Assembly (NCBI GenBank): GCA_001657295.1
Contig: LYSW01000020.1
Span: 1-42,256 of the forward strand
Length of the DNA stretch: 42,256 nt
Direction: 5' to 3'
Origin: Oceanicaulis sp. BBD 1991-10
Lineage (GTDB): Bacteria; Pseudomonadota; Alphaproteobacteria; Caulobacterales; Maricaulaceae
Numbering within the stretch: position 1 is the first letter of the stretch; each line of letters begins with the position of its first letter. The translations under genes were made by a program, and so were the position numbers. Below are positions 19,469-28,269 of the stretch, piece after piece. Under the pieces are notes generated by a model that worked only from the letters and a program-made list of their open reading frames with translations, made no database searches and had not been told where the DNA came from.

Positions 19469-19643
19469 GGCGGGCGAAACAGTCTCCAGGCTCAGAATCG
19501 CACCGTGCGACCCATTGGCGAGTGTCCATGCTGAGGCTGTCATGTCCAGCATGCTGCCGGCGGGTCTGTGCGCAGACCCTTGAGCCATGCCGGAATGCGG
19601 TGTCAGATGACACTCAGCCCTTGGCGAACAAGGAGGCCGGGCG

Positions 19644-20036
19644 ATGTATGCGGAAGAAACCGAAGGCGTGGTGATCCGGGTGGAGCCCCACTTCCTCGAC
19701 GAGGAATCCGAGCCCGAGGACCACCGCTATTTCTGGACCTATTCGGTCGAGATCGAAAACACCGGCGCAGAGCCGATCCAGCTGGTGGAGCGCGAGTGGC
19801 GGATCACCGACGCGCGCAACCGCACCGAGATTGTGCGGGGGCGGGGCGTGGTCGGCGAGGAGCCGGTGATCGAGCCAGGGGAATCCTTCCGCTACACCTC
19901 GGCGGCGCCCCTTCCGACCGCGTCCGGCTTCATGGTCGGCGCCTACACCATGGTGCGCCGCTCCGGCGGGCGGTTTGCGGCGCAGATACCGGCCTTCCCG
20001 CTCGATAGCCCGTATGGGGCGGCGACGCGCCACTGA
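19644..20036 (+). CDS. apaG: ApaG domain protein
   Basis: This 130-residue protein is a full-length ApaG, a small immunoglobulin-like fold protein often annotated as linked to Co2+/Mg2+ efflux; its biochemical role remains poorly defined. Conserved phrases include FWTYSVEIENTGAEPIQL, REWRITDARN and the glycine motif GRGVVGEEP. The ATG follows a very strong AAGGAGG ribosome-binding site. The potassium transporter gene starts 17 bases after its stop and is probably in the same transcript. Confidence 0.95.
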   Translation: MYAEETEGVVIRVEPHFLDEESEPEDHRYFWTYSVEIENTGAEPIQLVEREWRITDARNRTEIVRGRGVVGEEPVIEPGESFRYTSAAPLPTASGFMVGAYTMVRRSGGRFAAQIPAFPLDSPYGAATRH

Positions 20037-20052
20037 GCGCGAGCCGGACGCC

Positions 20053-21510
20053 GTGACCGATTCCGCACGCACCGTTCTGTTTGTGCTTGGCGTCCTGCTG
20101 GCGACCTTGTCGGCGGCCATGTTCGCGCCCGGCCTGGTTGATCTGCAGATCGGAGGCGCCGCGGCTTACGCCTTTTTCGGCGCGGGCGTCATCGGCGTGG
20201 TGATCGGCGGCGTCATGGCGCTCTTAGGCAGCGGCGGCGACAAGAGCTTGTCGCCGCGCGGCGCAATCATCCTCACAGGCGGGAGCTGGGCGGTGCTCGC
20301 CGCCGCAGCCGCGGTCCCGTTAAAGCTCGCAGGACTTGGCCTGAGCTGGACGGACGCGCTGTTTGAAGCGACTTCGGGCATCACCACCACCGGGGCCACC
20401 ATCCTGACCGGCCTCCAGGACATGCCGCCAGGCATCCTTTTATGGCGCTCCATTCTGCAATGGATCGGCGGGATCGGCATCATCGTCACCGCCATGGCGA
20501 TCTGGCCGCTCCTGGGGATCGGCGGCATGCAGCTATTCCGCCTGGAAAGCTCGGACGCCTCAGAGAAAGCGATGCCGCGCGCCGGCCAGATCGCCGGCGC
20601 TGTGGGCCTAGTTTATCTCGCCCTCACCTTTCTGTGCATGATCGCCTATCTGGCTGCAGGCATGGGCGCGTTCGACGCGATCAACCATGCCATGACGACG
20701 GTGGCGACCGGCGGATTCTCCACCCATGACCAGTCGATCGGAGCCTTTGCAGCCGGCGGCGCCGATCTGGTCGCGCTGGTGTTCATGGTGATGGCGGGCC
20801 TGCCCTTCATCCTGTTCGTCCGCGCGGCGGGCGGCCGGCCGGACCTTCTTTTCACCGACCCCCAGGCCCGCATGTTTCTCATTGTCGCCGGCATGGCAGC
20901 GCTGGCCCTGACGCTGTGGCTGGCGGCGAACCCGCCGCCGCAGGACCAGACATTCGGCGCCTGGAGGCTCGCGTCGGTGAACGCCGTGTCGATCCTGACC
21001 GGAACAGGCTACGCCTCGGCGGATTACGGGCTTTGGGGCGGCGCGGCCGTGGCGATCTTCTTCCTGCTCATGTTCATCGGCGGATGCGCGGGATCGACCA
21101 CATGTTCGGTCAAGATATTCCGCTACCAGATCGCGGCCTCTGCGATGAGCGCTTACATCGCCCAGTACGCCCGCCCCCATGCCGTCAAACCCGTCCGCTA
21201 TCGGGGCCAGGTCGTGCCCGACGACACGGTGCGCTCGGTGCTCGGCTTCTTCTTTCTGTTCTTCGCCACTTTCGCCACCTCCGCCGCTTTGCTGTCGTTG
21301 ATCGGATTGGACACGGTCACGGCCGTATCCGGCGCGGCGACCACGCTGGCCAATGTCGGCCCTGGCCTGGGCGAGGTCATCGGACCGGCCGGCACGTTTC
21401 AGCCGCTGCCTGATGCGGCCAAATGGGTGATGACCGCGACCATGCTGATCGGCCGATTGGAAATCATGGTGGTGCTGGTGATGCTCGCGCCCGGCTTCTG
21501 GCGGCGCTAG
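20053..21510 (+). CDS. trkH: TrkH-family potassium uptake protein
   Basis: This 485-residue integral membrane protein is a TrkH/KtrB-type K+ transporter pore. The selectivity-filter-like loops of the four repeats are visible, for example EATSGITTTGATIL and HAMTTVATGGFSTHD, plus a third loop LTGTGYASADYG and a fourth AATTLANVGPGLG. The GTG at 20053 follows the apaG stop and puts the first helix near the N-terminus; the frame extends to 19975 inside apaG. Trk systems usually need the cytoplasmic regulator TrkA, which is not in this window. Its stop codon overlaps that of the convergent GrpB-family gene. Confidence 0.92.
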   Translation: MTDSARTVLFVLGVLLATLSAAMFAPGLVDLQIGGAAAYAFFGAGVIGVVIGGVMALLGSGGDKSLSPRGAIILTGGSWAVLAAAAAVPLKLAGLGLSWTDALFEATSGITTTGATILTGLQDMPPGILLWRSILQWIGGIGIIVTAMAIWPLLGIGGMQLFRLESSDASEKAMPRAGQIAGAVGLVYLALTFLCMIAYLAAGMGAFDAINHAMTTVATGGFSTHDQSIGAFAAGGADLVALVFMVMAGLPFILFVRAAGGRPDLLFTDPQARMFLIVAGMAALALTLWLAANPPPQDQTFGAWRLASVNAVSILTGTGYASADYGLWGGAAVAIFFLLMFIGGCAGSTTCSVKIFRYQIAASAMSAYIAQYARPHAVKPVRYRGQVVPDDTVRSVLGFFFLFFATFATSAALLSLIGLDTVTAVSGAATTLANVGPGLGEVIGPAGTFQPLPDAAKWVMTATMLIGRLEIMVVLVMLAPGFWRR

Positions 21511-21995
21511 CGGCTGAGAACCGCTTTGATGAAGGCCGCTTTGCACAGGCGGTAGGCCGTCATGGGCTGACCGTCGAAACGCCGTTTCATCGCGTTATAC
21601 TCGGCCAGCAGGCCCGGGTCGTCCATCAGCGCCGCCTTGAATTGGTCAAACACATCCAGACGCGATCCGCCGACAACAAGCTGGACGCCGACGGGAATGA
21701 AAAAGCCCTCAAGTTCGAACGCGGCGAATGTCTCGTCGCGCACCGATTTCCGGTTTTGAACATGGGTCTCGTCGAGCAGCCGGCGCGCCGCCTGAAAATC
21801 GCCAGCGGCGACCCTGAGCGCGATATCAAGATCGCCCTTGGTCAAAGCGCCGGGTATCGAGGTCGCGCCGACATGCGTGATCTCAGCGGCCGCCGGCAGG
21901 CGCGGCGAATATTTAGAACGCCAAGCTTTAAACGTTTCGCCCGCGCGCCGGCGGGCGGCTTCCGGATCCGCCAGGATCAGGCGATCCCCGGTCAA
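21507..21995 (-). CDS. GrpB/UPF0157 family protein
   Basis: This 162-residue protein belongs to the GrpB (UPF0157) family, related to nucleotidyltransferases. The signature THVGATSIPGALTKGDLDIAL carries the family's GSTSV-like and DxD-like elements. A conserved C-terminal part reads YNAMKRRFDG and YRLCKAAFI. The biochemical function is not established. It overlaps the upstream hslO stop by four bases (ATGA), so the two are coupled, and its TAG stop shares CTAG with the trkH stop on the other strand. Confidence 0.85.
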   Translation of the reverse strand: MTGDRLILADPEAARRRAGETFKAWRSKYSPRLPAAAEITHVGATSIPGALTKGDLDIALRVAAGDFQAARRLLDETHVQNRKSVRDETFAAFELEGFFIPVGVQLVVGGSRLDVFDQFKAALMDDPGLLAEYNAMKRRFDGQPMTAYRLCKAAFIKAVLSR

Positions 21996-22969
21996 TCGTT
22001 CGCCTTGCCCGCCTGATCGATCTCTTCAGCGGAGAAGGTCCATTCCCGATTGCAGTATTCGCAGGTCATCGCCACGGTTCCGTCCTCACGCGCCATGTGA
22101 TTTCGGTCATCGGACGGGAAGCGCGACAACAATTCGGCCAGGCGCTCCTGGCGGCAGGCGCAGCGCCGCTGGACGGCGCGGACATCTTCGACCCGCACGC
22201 CCTCCTCGTGGAAGAGGCGGAACAACACCCGGCCGGACGTCAGGCTCGGGTCGATCAACTCATCATCGCCCAGCGTGTCGAACAGGGCGCGCGCATGATC
22301 GAAATCCGCGTCCGTCTGCCCGCGCATATCGTCGCCGGCGATGCGCTGGATCAACGCCCCGCCGGCGCGCCAGATCTGACGCCCGCCATCGACCACCTGC
22401 CGGCCCACAGCCAGTTTGAGCCGAGACGGCACTTGTTCTGACTGAGTGAAGTAATGCTCCGCGCTTTCCGCAAGGCTGGACCCGGTGACTTCAGTCACGC
22501 CCTGATAGCGCTCCATGCCCGGCCCCGGATCGATGGTCATGGCGAAATTACCTCCGCCCAGCAATCGATCGGCGCCGACCGGTCCGCCTTCCACGGTCTC
22601 GAGCATCTTCACGCGATCGGCGTCGTATTTCGCATATGCCCGCACACCCTCGCCGGGCACGAAGTCCGCAACGACAAACCCGACAGCGCCCTCGCCTTCG
22701 ACCTGGCGGCCGTGGGCGGAGGGGCCGCTGGCCTGGATGATCAACTTGCCGTCGAATTTGAGGCTGTCGCCGACAAGCGCCGCGATCAGCGCGGCTTCGC
22801 CGACCAGGCGGGCGACGCTTTCCGGATAGGCGTGAGCGCCCAATATGGCGTCGGAGACCGCGCCAAAGCGCACGATCCGCCCCCGCACCGGCCGGCCTTC
22901 GAGCTGGAATGTGGAGATGGTGTCGTCCACCGCGCCCAGCGCGTCCGGGCTTTCATCACCTTCCAGCAT
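21992..22969 (-). CDS. hslO: Redox-regulated chaperone Hsp33
   Basis: This 325-residue protein is Hsp33, a holdase chaperone switched on by oxidative unfolding. The C-terminal zinc switch has the full set of cysteines, CAC (Cys270, Cys272) and CEYC (Cys303, Cys306), which coordinate zinc when reduced and form disulfides when oxidised. The N-terminal substrate-binding domain shows the family phrase VGEAALIAALVGDSLKFDGKL. It lies 35 bases after argD on the same strand and overlaps the GrpB-family gene. In many relatives argF sits between argD and hslO; here it is missing. Confidence 0.96.
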   Translation of the reverse strand: MLEGDESPDALGAVDDTISTFQLEGRPVRGRIVRFGAVSDAILGAHAYPESVARLVGEAALIAALVGDSLKFDGKLIIQASGPSAHGRQVEGEGAVGFVVADFVPGEGVRAYAKYDADRVKMLETVEGGPVGADRLLGGGNFAMTIDPGPGMERYQGVTEVTGSSLAESAEHYFTQSEQVPSRLKLAVGRQVVDGGRQIWRAGGALIQRIAGDDMRGQTDADFDHARALFDTLGDDELIDPSLTSGRVLFRLFHEEGVRVEDVRAVQRRCACRQERLAELLSRFPSDDRNHMAREDGTVAMTCEYCNREWTFSAEEIDQAGKAND

Positions 22970-23004
22970 CGTGTCCCAGTCCCCCGGTCTGATCCGGCGG
23001 CCGG

Positions 23005-24195
23005 TCAGGCCGCCTCAGGTTTGAGTTCGTCCAGCGCCTTGTCCAGCGCCCCGACAGCTTCGCGCACATGATCTTCGGTGATGATCAGCGGCGGCGCCAT
23101 GCGCGCGACATTGTCCCCGGCCGCGCCCATAAGAAGATGGTGGCTCCGAGCCTTGGCGGCCAGCGTGCGATTCACATAGCCGTCCTTCAACTTCAGTCCG
23201 ATTAGAAGTCCGCGCCCGCGCAAGTCCTCCACCTTTTCAGCATGAGCGTCGACCAGGCCGGCCAGTTGCTGGCGCAGCACGTTGGACATATCCACGACAT
23301 TTTGAAGGAATCCGTCAGCCGTCAATTCGTCGTAGACGACATTGCCGACGGCCATGGCGAGCGGGTTGCCCCCGAAAGTGGAGCCGTGAGTGCCCATCTT
23401 CATGTGGTCGCCGGCCGCTTCCGTGGTCAGGCAGGCGCCCATGGGAAAACCGCCGCCCACGCCTTTGGCCACCGCCATGATATCCGGCTGGCCGGTCTGC
23501 GCCCATTCATGCGCCCAAAGCTTGCCGGTCCGGCCGGCGCCGCACTGCACCTCGTCATAGATCAAAAGCAGCCCATGCTCGTCACACAGCTCGCGTAGGC
23601 CGCGCAGGCAGACATCGGGGATTGCGCGCACGCCGCCTTCGCCCTGGACCGGCTCGACCATGATGGCGGCGGTTTCTTCGGTGATCGCAGCCTTCAACGC
23701 GTCATGGTCGCCGAATTCAACCTGATCGAAGCCTTCCATGGCCGGACCGAAGCCTTCGAGATATTTCGGATTGCCGCCGGCGTTGATCGCGCCATAGCTG
23801 CGCCCGTGGAAGGCGCCGGTGAAGGTGATGATGCGATAGCGGTCCGGACGACCCTGGGCGAAATGATAGTGGCGTGCCGTTTTCAGCGCGCACTCCACCG
23901 CTTCCGTCCCGGAATTGGTGAAGAAAACCCGGTCCGCAAAGCTGTCTCGGCAGTATTTCTCCGCCAGTTCGAGCTGTCCGGGCACGCGGAACATGTTGGA
24001 CGTGTGCCAGAGCTTCTCCGCCTGTTCCTTTAGCGCCGCCACGGCCTTGGGATGGGCGTGGCCCAGACCGTTCACGGCGATGCCGGAGATGAAGTCGAGA
24101 TACCGGTCCCCGCTCCGCTCAAAGATATAGGCGCCCTCGCCCCGTTCGAAATTGAGATCGGGCGGGCTATAGGTGTCCATCAATGGTGCGGGCAT
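23005..24195 (-). CDS. argD: Acetylornithine/succinyldiaminopimelate transaminase
   Basis: This 396-residue class-III PLP aminotransferase interconverts N-acetylornithine and N-acetylglutamate semialdehyde in arginine synthesis, and may also act in lysine synthesis. Key phrases are FINSGTEAVECALKTARHY-like (FTNSGTEAVECALK), TFTGAFHGRSYGA and VEPVQGEGGVRAI. LLIYDEVQCGAGRTG holds the cofactor-binding Asp. The Schiff-base lysine is Lys244 in MAVAKGVGGGFPMGA. The first ATG has AAGGGGA seven bases upstream. The best match is ArgD rather than a general ornithine or GABA aminotransferase, supported by the adjacent hslO. Confidence 0.93.
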   Translation of the reverse strand: MPAPLMDTYSPPDLNFERGEGAYIFERSGDRYLDFISGIAVNGLGHAHPKAVAALKEQAEKLWHTSNMFRVPGQLELAEKYCRDSFADRVFFTNSGTEAVECALKTARHYHFAQGRPDRYRIITFTGAFHGRSYGAINAGGNPKYLEGFGPAMEGFDQVEFGDHDALKAAITEETAAIMVEPVQGEGGVRAIPDVCLRGLRELCDEHGLLLIYDEVQCGAGRTGKLWAHEWAQTGQPDIMAVAKGVGGGFPMGACLTTEAAGDHMKMGTHGSTFGGNPLAMAVGNVVYDELTADGFLQNVVDMSNVLRQQLAGLVDAHAEKVEDLRGRGLLIGLKLKDGYVNRTLAAKARSHHLLMGAAGDNVARMAPPLIITEDHVREAVGALDKALDELKPEAA

Positions 24196-24253
24196 GAAGG
24201 CGTCCCCTTGAATGCGGTGAAAATGCGGACTGTGCGATCTAGGCCGATGCCGC

Positions 24254-25111
24254 TCAGCTCTTCAAGCGCCAGCCGGAGCGCAGCAGCACAAGGCAGGCGA
24301 TCAAAAGCGCGATATTGAGCACCAGACACACCAGCGCGCCGACCAGCAGATTGCTGTCGCCGGCGCCGATGAAGCCGTAGCGAAACCCGTCGATCAGAAA
24401 GAAGACCGGGTTGACATGGCTGATCGTGTAGAAGGGTTCAGGCAGGATTTCGACCGAGTAGAATGTACCCGACAAAAAGGCCAGAGGCATGATGATGAAG
24501 TTGGTGATCACCGCCAGGTGATCGAACTTCTCCGCCCACAGACCGGCGATCACGCCGACCATCGCCATCATCGCCGCCGCCGACAGGCCGAAATACAAGA
24601 CCGCCCAGGGATGGGCGATGGTCATCGGCACGAAGGGCGCAATCGCGAGCCCCGTGACCGCGGCGACCAGCAGACCCCGGGTCACAGCGCCGCCGATAAA
24701 GGCCGCGGCCAGCTCGGACGGCGAGATCGGCGGCATCAGCCAGTCCACCGTGTTGCCCATCATCTTCGCGGAGATCAGCGAGCTGGAGGAGTTCGCGAAG
24801 GCGTTGTTCAACAGGCCCAGCATCACCAGACCGGGCGCGAGGAAGCTGGTGAAGGCGACGCCGTTGATGGCTTCCCGGTCGGTCCCGATGGCCAGGGAGA
24901 ACACCATCATGAACAAGAGGCTGGTCGCGACGGGCGCCAGCACGGTTTGAAAATGCACCTTGAGGAAGCGGTGCACCTCCTTCTTGTAGAGCGTCCACAG
25001 ACCCAGCCAGTTCACAGCCCCCAAGGGGCGCGGCTGAGGCGGGGACACGTCCTGGCGCCGGTCTGCATCCGGCTGTGCGACATCGGCGTCAGACAGGGCT
25101 TGATCAGTCAT
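24254..25111 (-). CDS. ABC-2 type transporter permease
   Basis: This 285-residue inner-membrane protein has a cytoplasmic N-terminus followed by six hydrophobic segments, the pattern of an ABC-2 family exporter permease similar to YadH. The conserved region IIMPLAFLSGTFYSVEILPE lies before the last helices. Such permeases normally pair with a separate ATPase, but none is adjacent: gcrA is divergent and argD lies downstream. The ATPase must be elsewhere, so the substrate cannot be inferred. GCGAGAG precedes the ATG. Confidence 0.88.
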   Translation of the reverse strand: MTDQALSDADVAQPDADRRQDVSPPQPRPLGAVNWLGLWTLYKKEVHRFLKVHFQTVLAPVATSLLFMMVFSLAIGTDREAINGVAFTSFLAPGLVMLGLLNNAFANSSSSLISAKMMGNTVDWLMPPISPSELAAAFIGGAVTRGLLVAAVTGLAIAPFVPMTIAHPWAVLYFGLSAAAMMAMVGVIAGLWAEKFDHLAVITNFIIMPLAFLSGTFYSVEILPEPFYTISHVNPVFFLIDGFRYGFIGAGDSNLLVGALVCLVLNIALLIACLVLLRSGWRLKS

Positions 25112-25351
25112 GGGCGACTCTCGCTAAGAGCTTTCATGCATGGGCTTTAGCACGCTTCTCCCCGGCGCATCGAATCAGCTTTCCACAGCCGATGCCATCG
25201 CGCATCTTGTGCATGCCGTATCGCTGGCTACTGTATCTCGTGCCGGACGCAAGATGTTGGGGCGCTGCGGAAGCCGATGGCTACAGATAGCGCACTCACA
25301 CACGAATCCGGCGCAATGTGGATGAGCGTAGCAGGCGAGGAGCGCACCGCC
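25112..25351. promoter_or_regulatory. gcrA upstream region with three GANTC methylation sites
   Basis: The 240-base divergent gap between the ABC permease and gcrA holds three GANTC sites: GACTC at 25116-25120, GAATC at 25172-25176 and GAATC at 25304-25308. GANTC is the target of the CcrM adenine methylase, and GcrA-dependent promoters are often methylated at GANTC in Caulobacter. No clear -35/-10 pair was recognised. Confidence 0.45.
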
Positions 25352-25903
25352 ATGGCTTGGACTGAAGACCGTGTGGAAACCCTGAAAAAGCTCTGGGCTG
25401 ATGGCCTGAGCGCCAGTCAGATCGCCAAGCAATTGGGCGGCGTCACCCGTAACGCCGTGATCGGCAAGGTCCATCGCCTCGGCCTGTCGGGCCGCGCGAC
25501 CCCGTCCAGGCCCAGCCGCCGCCCGGCTCCGCGCCCCAGCCAGCCGCGCGCGCCGAAGCCGGCCGCCGCCAAGGCGCCCAAACCGGCCGCCGTGTCCGCC
25601 CCCGCCGCGCCCAAGCCGGCGCCGCAGCCTGTGGTTCCGGCCCCGCAGGAGGCCCAGAAGCTGCCGAGCGGGGAGTACGCGACCGTGCTGACCCTGCGCG
25701 ACGGCATGTGCAAATGGCCGATCGGCGATCCGGCCTCCACGGAGTTCAGGTTCTGCGGCCGGAAATCCGAAGCCGGCTCGGCCTACTGCTCGGCCCACGC
25801 CCAGGTCGCCTACCAGCCTCAGGCGAAGCGGCGCCGCAAGCCGGCCGACGACGCCCGCGCCGTGCTGGACAGCCTGCAGGCCGCAAGGCGGGTGAATTTC
25901 TAG
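25352..25903 (+). CDS. gcrA: GcrA family cell cycle regulator
   Basis: This 183-residue protein is a GcrA homologue, a sigma-70 cofactor that controls transcription at methylated promoters in alphaproteobacteria. The N-terminal DNA-binding helix-turn-helix reads WTEDRVETLKKLWADGLSAS and GGVTRNAVIGKVHRLGLSGR, nearly the family consensus. A Pro/Ala/Lys-rich linker (about residues 55-105) connects to the C-terminal RNA-polymerase-binding domain, with CKWPIGDP and a cysteine pair in YCSAHAQVAY. The ATG at 25352 has GAGGAG nine bases upstream; the frame extends further upstream without a site. It is followed by the shared terminator with the phosphate operon. Confidence 0.95.
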   Translation: MAWTEDRVETLKKLWADGLSASQIAKQLGGVTRNAVIGKVHRLGLSGRATPSRPSRRPAPRPSQPRAPKPAAAKAPKPAAVSAPAAPKPAPQPVVPAPQEAQKLPSGEYATVLTLRDGMCKWPIGDPASTEFRFCGRKSEAGSAYCSAHAQVAYQPQAKRRRKPADDARAVLDSLQAARRVNF

Positions 25904-25925
25904 GCTCCCGAGACAGCCTCGAAGA

Positions 25926-25959
25926 CAAAAAGCCCCGCGCGGACTCCCGGCGCGGGGCT
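25926..25959 (-). terminator. Terminator shared by the phosphate operon and possibly gcrA
   Basis: A perfect 10-bp stem (AGCCCCGCGC with GCGCGGGGCT, 25931-25959) is followed on the minus strand by TTTTTGTC, 20 bases past the phoB stop. On the plus strand the tail is only TTGATG, so gcrA termination would be weaker. Confidence 0.85.
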
Positions 25960-25978
25960 TGATGTTCAAAGGGTAGGT

Positions 25979-26665
25979 TCAGTCCGCATTCAGCGCATAG
26001 CCGGCGGACCGCACCGTGCGGATCGGATCGCCCTCGCCGGCCTTGTTCAGCGCTTTGCGAAGCCGTCCCACATGAACGTCGACGGTTCGCGCCTCGACAT
26101 AAACGTCCGATCCCCAGACCGCGTCCAGCAGCTGTTCGCGGGAAAAGACCCGGCCGGGATGCTGCATCAAATAGTCAAGCAGGCGGAACTCCGTCGGACC
26201 CAGATGAACTTCGGCGTCCGATCGCATCACCCTGTGAGCCACCCGGTCGATGGAGATATCGCCGACCACGACCCGATCTTCGGCGAGCCCGGGCCGGATA
26301 CGCCGCAGGACGGCGCGCACGCGGGCGAATAGCTCCTTCATCAGGAAGGGTTTGACGATGTAATCGTCGGCGCCGGTGTCCAGACCGCGGATCCTGTCCG
26401 CCTCCTCGCCGCGCGCGGTGAGCATGATGATCGGCAGATTGCGCGTCTCCTGACGCCCCCTGAGCCTGCGGCACACTTCGATGCCGGACACTTTCGGCAG
26501 CATCCAATCCAGCAGAACAACGTCGGGCTGGCGTTCTTCGACCAGCATCATGGCCTCTTCGCCATCTGCGGCCATGGACACGCGAAAGCCTTCCTTCTTC
26601 AGATTATACTGAAGCAGCTCGGCGAGCGCGTCCTCATCCTCAACGACTAAGACATGCGGTTGCAT
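25979..26665 (-). CDS. phoB: Phosphate regulon response regulator PhoB
   Basis: This 228-residue OmpR-family regulator activates phosphate-starvation genes by binding Pho boxes. The receiver domain has the acidic pocket VVEDED and the phospho-acceptor Asp53 in VVLLDWMLP. LTARGEEADRI and DDYIVKPF give the switch Thr and Lys. The C-terminal winged helix contains LGPTEFRLLDYLMQHPGRVFS and VDVHVGRLRKALN. The ATG has GGGGAG seven bases upstream, overlapping the phoU stop region, so it is coupled to phoU. It is the last gene of the operon, ending at a terminator. Confidence 0.97.
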   Translation of the reverse strand: MQPHVLVVEDEDALAELLQYNLKKEGFRVSMAADGEEAMMLVEERQPDVVLLDWMLPKVSGIEVCRRLRGRQETRNLPIIMLTARGEEADRIRGLDTGADDYIVKPFLMKELFARVRAVLRRIRPGLAEDRVVVGDISIDRVAHRVMRSDAEVHLGPTEFRLLDYLMQHPGRVFSREQLLDAVWGSDVYVEARTVDVHVGRLRKALNKAGEGDPIRTVRSAGYALNAD

Positions 26666-26669
26666 GGGC

Positions 26670-27386
26670 TTACTCCCCGTCCTGGGATGTCGGCCGGGTT
26701 CCCCGAGGCCGATCCGTGGCGATCTCTGCGCCGGTTACGAGATAGTGGACGACCTCCGCGATATTGGTCGCGTGGTCGCCGATGCGTTCGAGATTCTTCG
26801 CGATGAAGAGCAGATGCGCGCCCGGCTCGATCATGGACGGATCGTCCGCCATGGCGCCGACCAGATCGCGGAACAGCGCATTATAATGCTCATCCACATC
26901 GTCATCGCGCTCCCACACGGCGACCGCCGTGGCGGCTTGGCCGGTGGCGTACGCGTCAAGCACCTCGTGGAGGTGGCCGAGCACCAGCTTGCCCATTCGG
27001 TCGACGGCCGCAGCGAATGCTGTCGGTTCGCTTTCATTCAAGGTCGGGACCCGGCGTGCGATCGATTTTGCAAGATCGCCGACCCGCTCCAGATCGTTGA
27101 CGATTTTCAGCGCCGCAATGCAGACGCGCAAATCCTTGGCGATCGGCTGACGCAGCGCGAGCAGGCGAATGATCTGCTTTTCAATGGCTCGCTCTTTGGC
27201 GTCGACCTGAGCGTCCATCACCACGACCTCGGCGGCGCGTTCGGCGTCGCGGGTGCTGGCGGCCTCGAGGGCGTCGGAGACGAGAGATTCCGCCAGGCCG
27301 CCCATGGCGGACACATCCGCTGCGAGCTGCTCCAGCTCCTCGGAAAACGCCTTGACGATATGCGGTTGGTTAACGGGCGGGACCAT
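26670..27386 (-). CDS. phoU: Phosphate signalling regulator PhoU
   Basis: This 238-residue all-helical protein is PhoU, which connects the Pst transporter to PhoR and switches signalling off when phosphate is plentiful. Two tandem PhoU repeats are visible, with the metal-binding signatures IVNDLERVGDLAKSIA and AKNLERIGDHATNIAE. Length matches the family. It lies 48 bases after pstB and four bases before phoB. Loss of PhoU in other bacteria causes constitutive Pho expression. Confidence 0.97.
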   Translation of the reverse strand: MVPPVNQPHIVKAFSEELEQLAADVSAMGGLAESLVSDALEAASTRDAERAAEVVVMDAQVDAKERAIEKQIIRLLALRQPIAKDLRVCIAALKIVNDLERVGDLAKSIARRVPTLNESEPTAFAAAVDRMGKLVLGHLHEVLDAYATGQAATAVAVWERDDDVDEHYNALFRDLVGAMADDPSMIEPGAHLLFIAKNLERIGDHATNIAEVVHYLVTGAEIATDRPRGTRPTSQDGE

Positions 27387-27434
27387 GGCGGTCGCCTTTC
27401 AGAAACATAGGAAAAAGAAGCGATTGAAGACGCA

Positions 27435-28268
<834 letters not shown>

Positions 28269-28269
28269 G

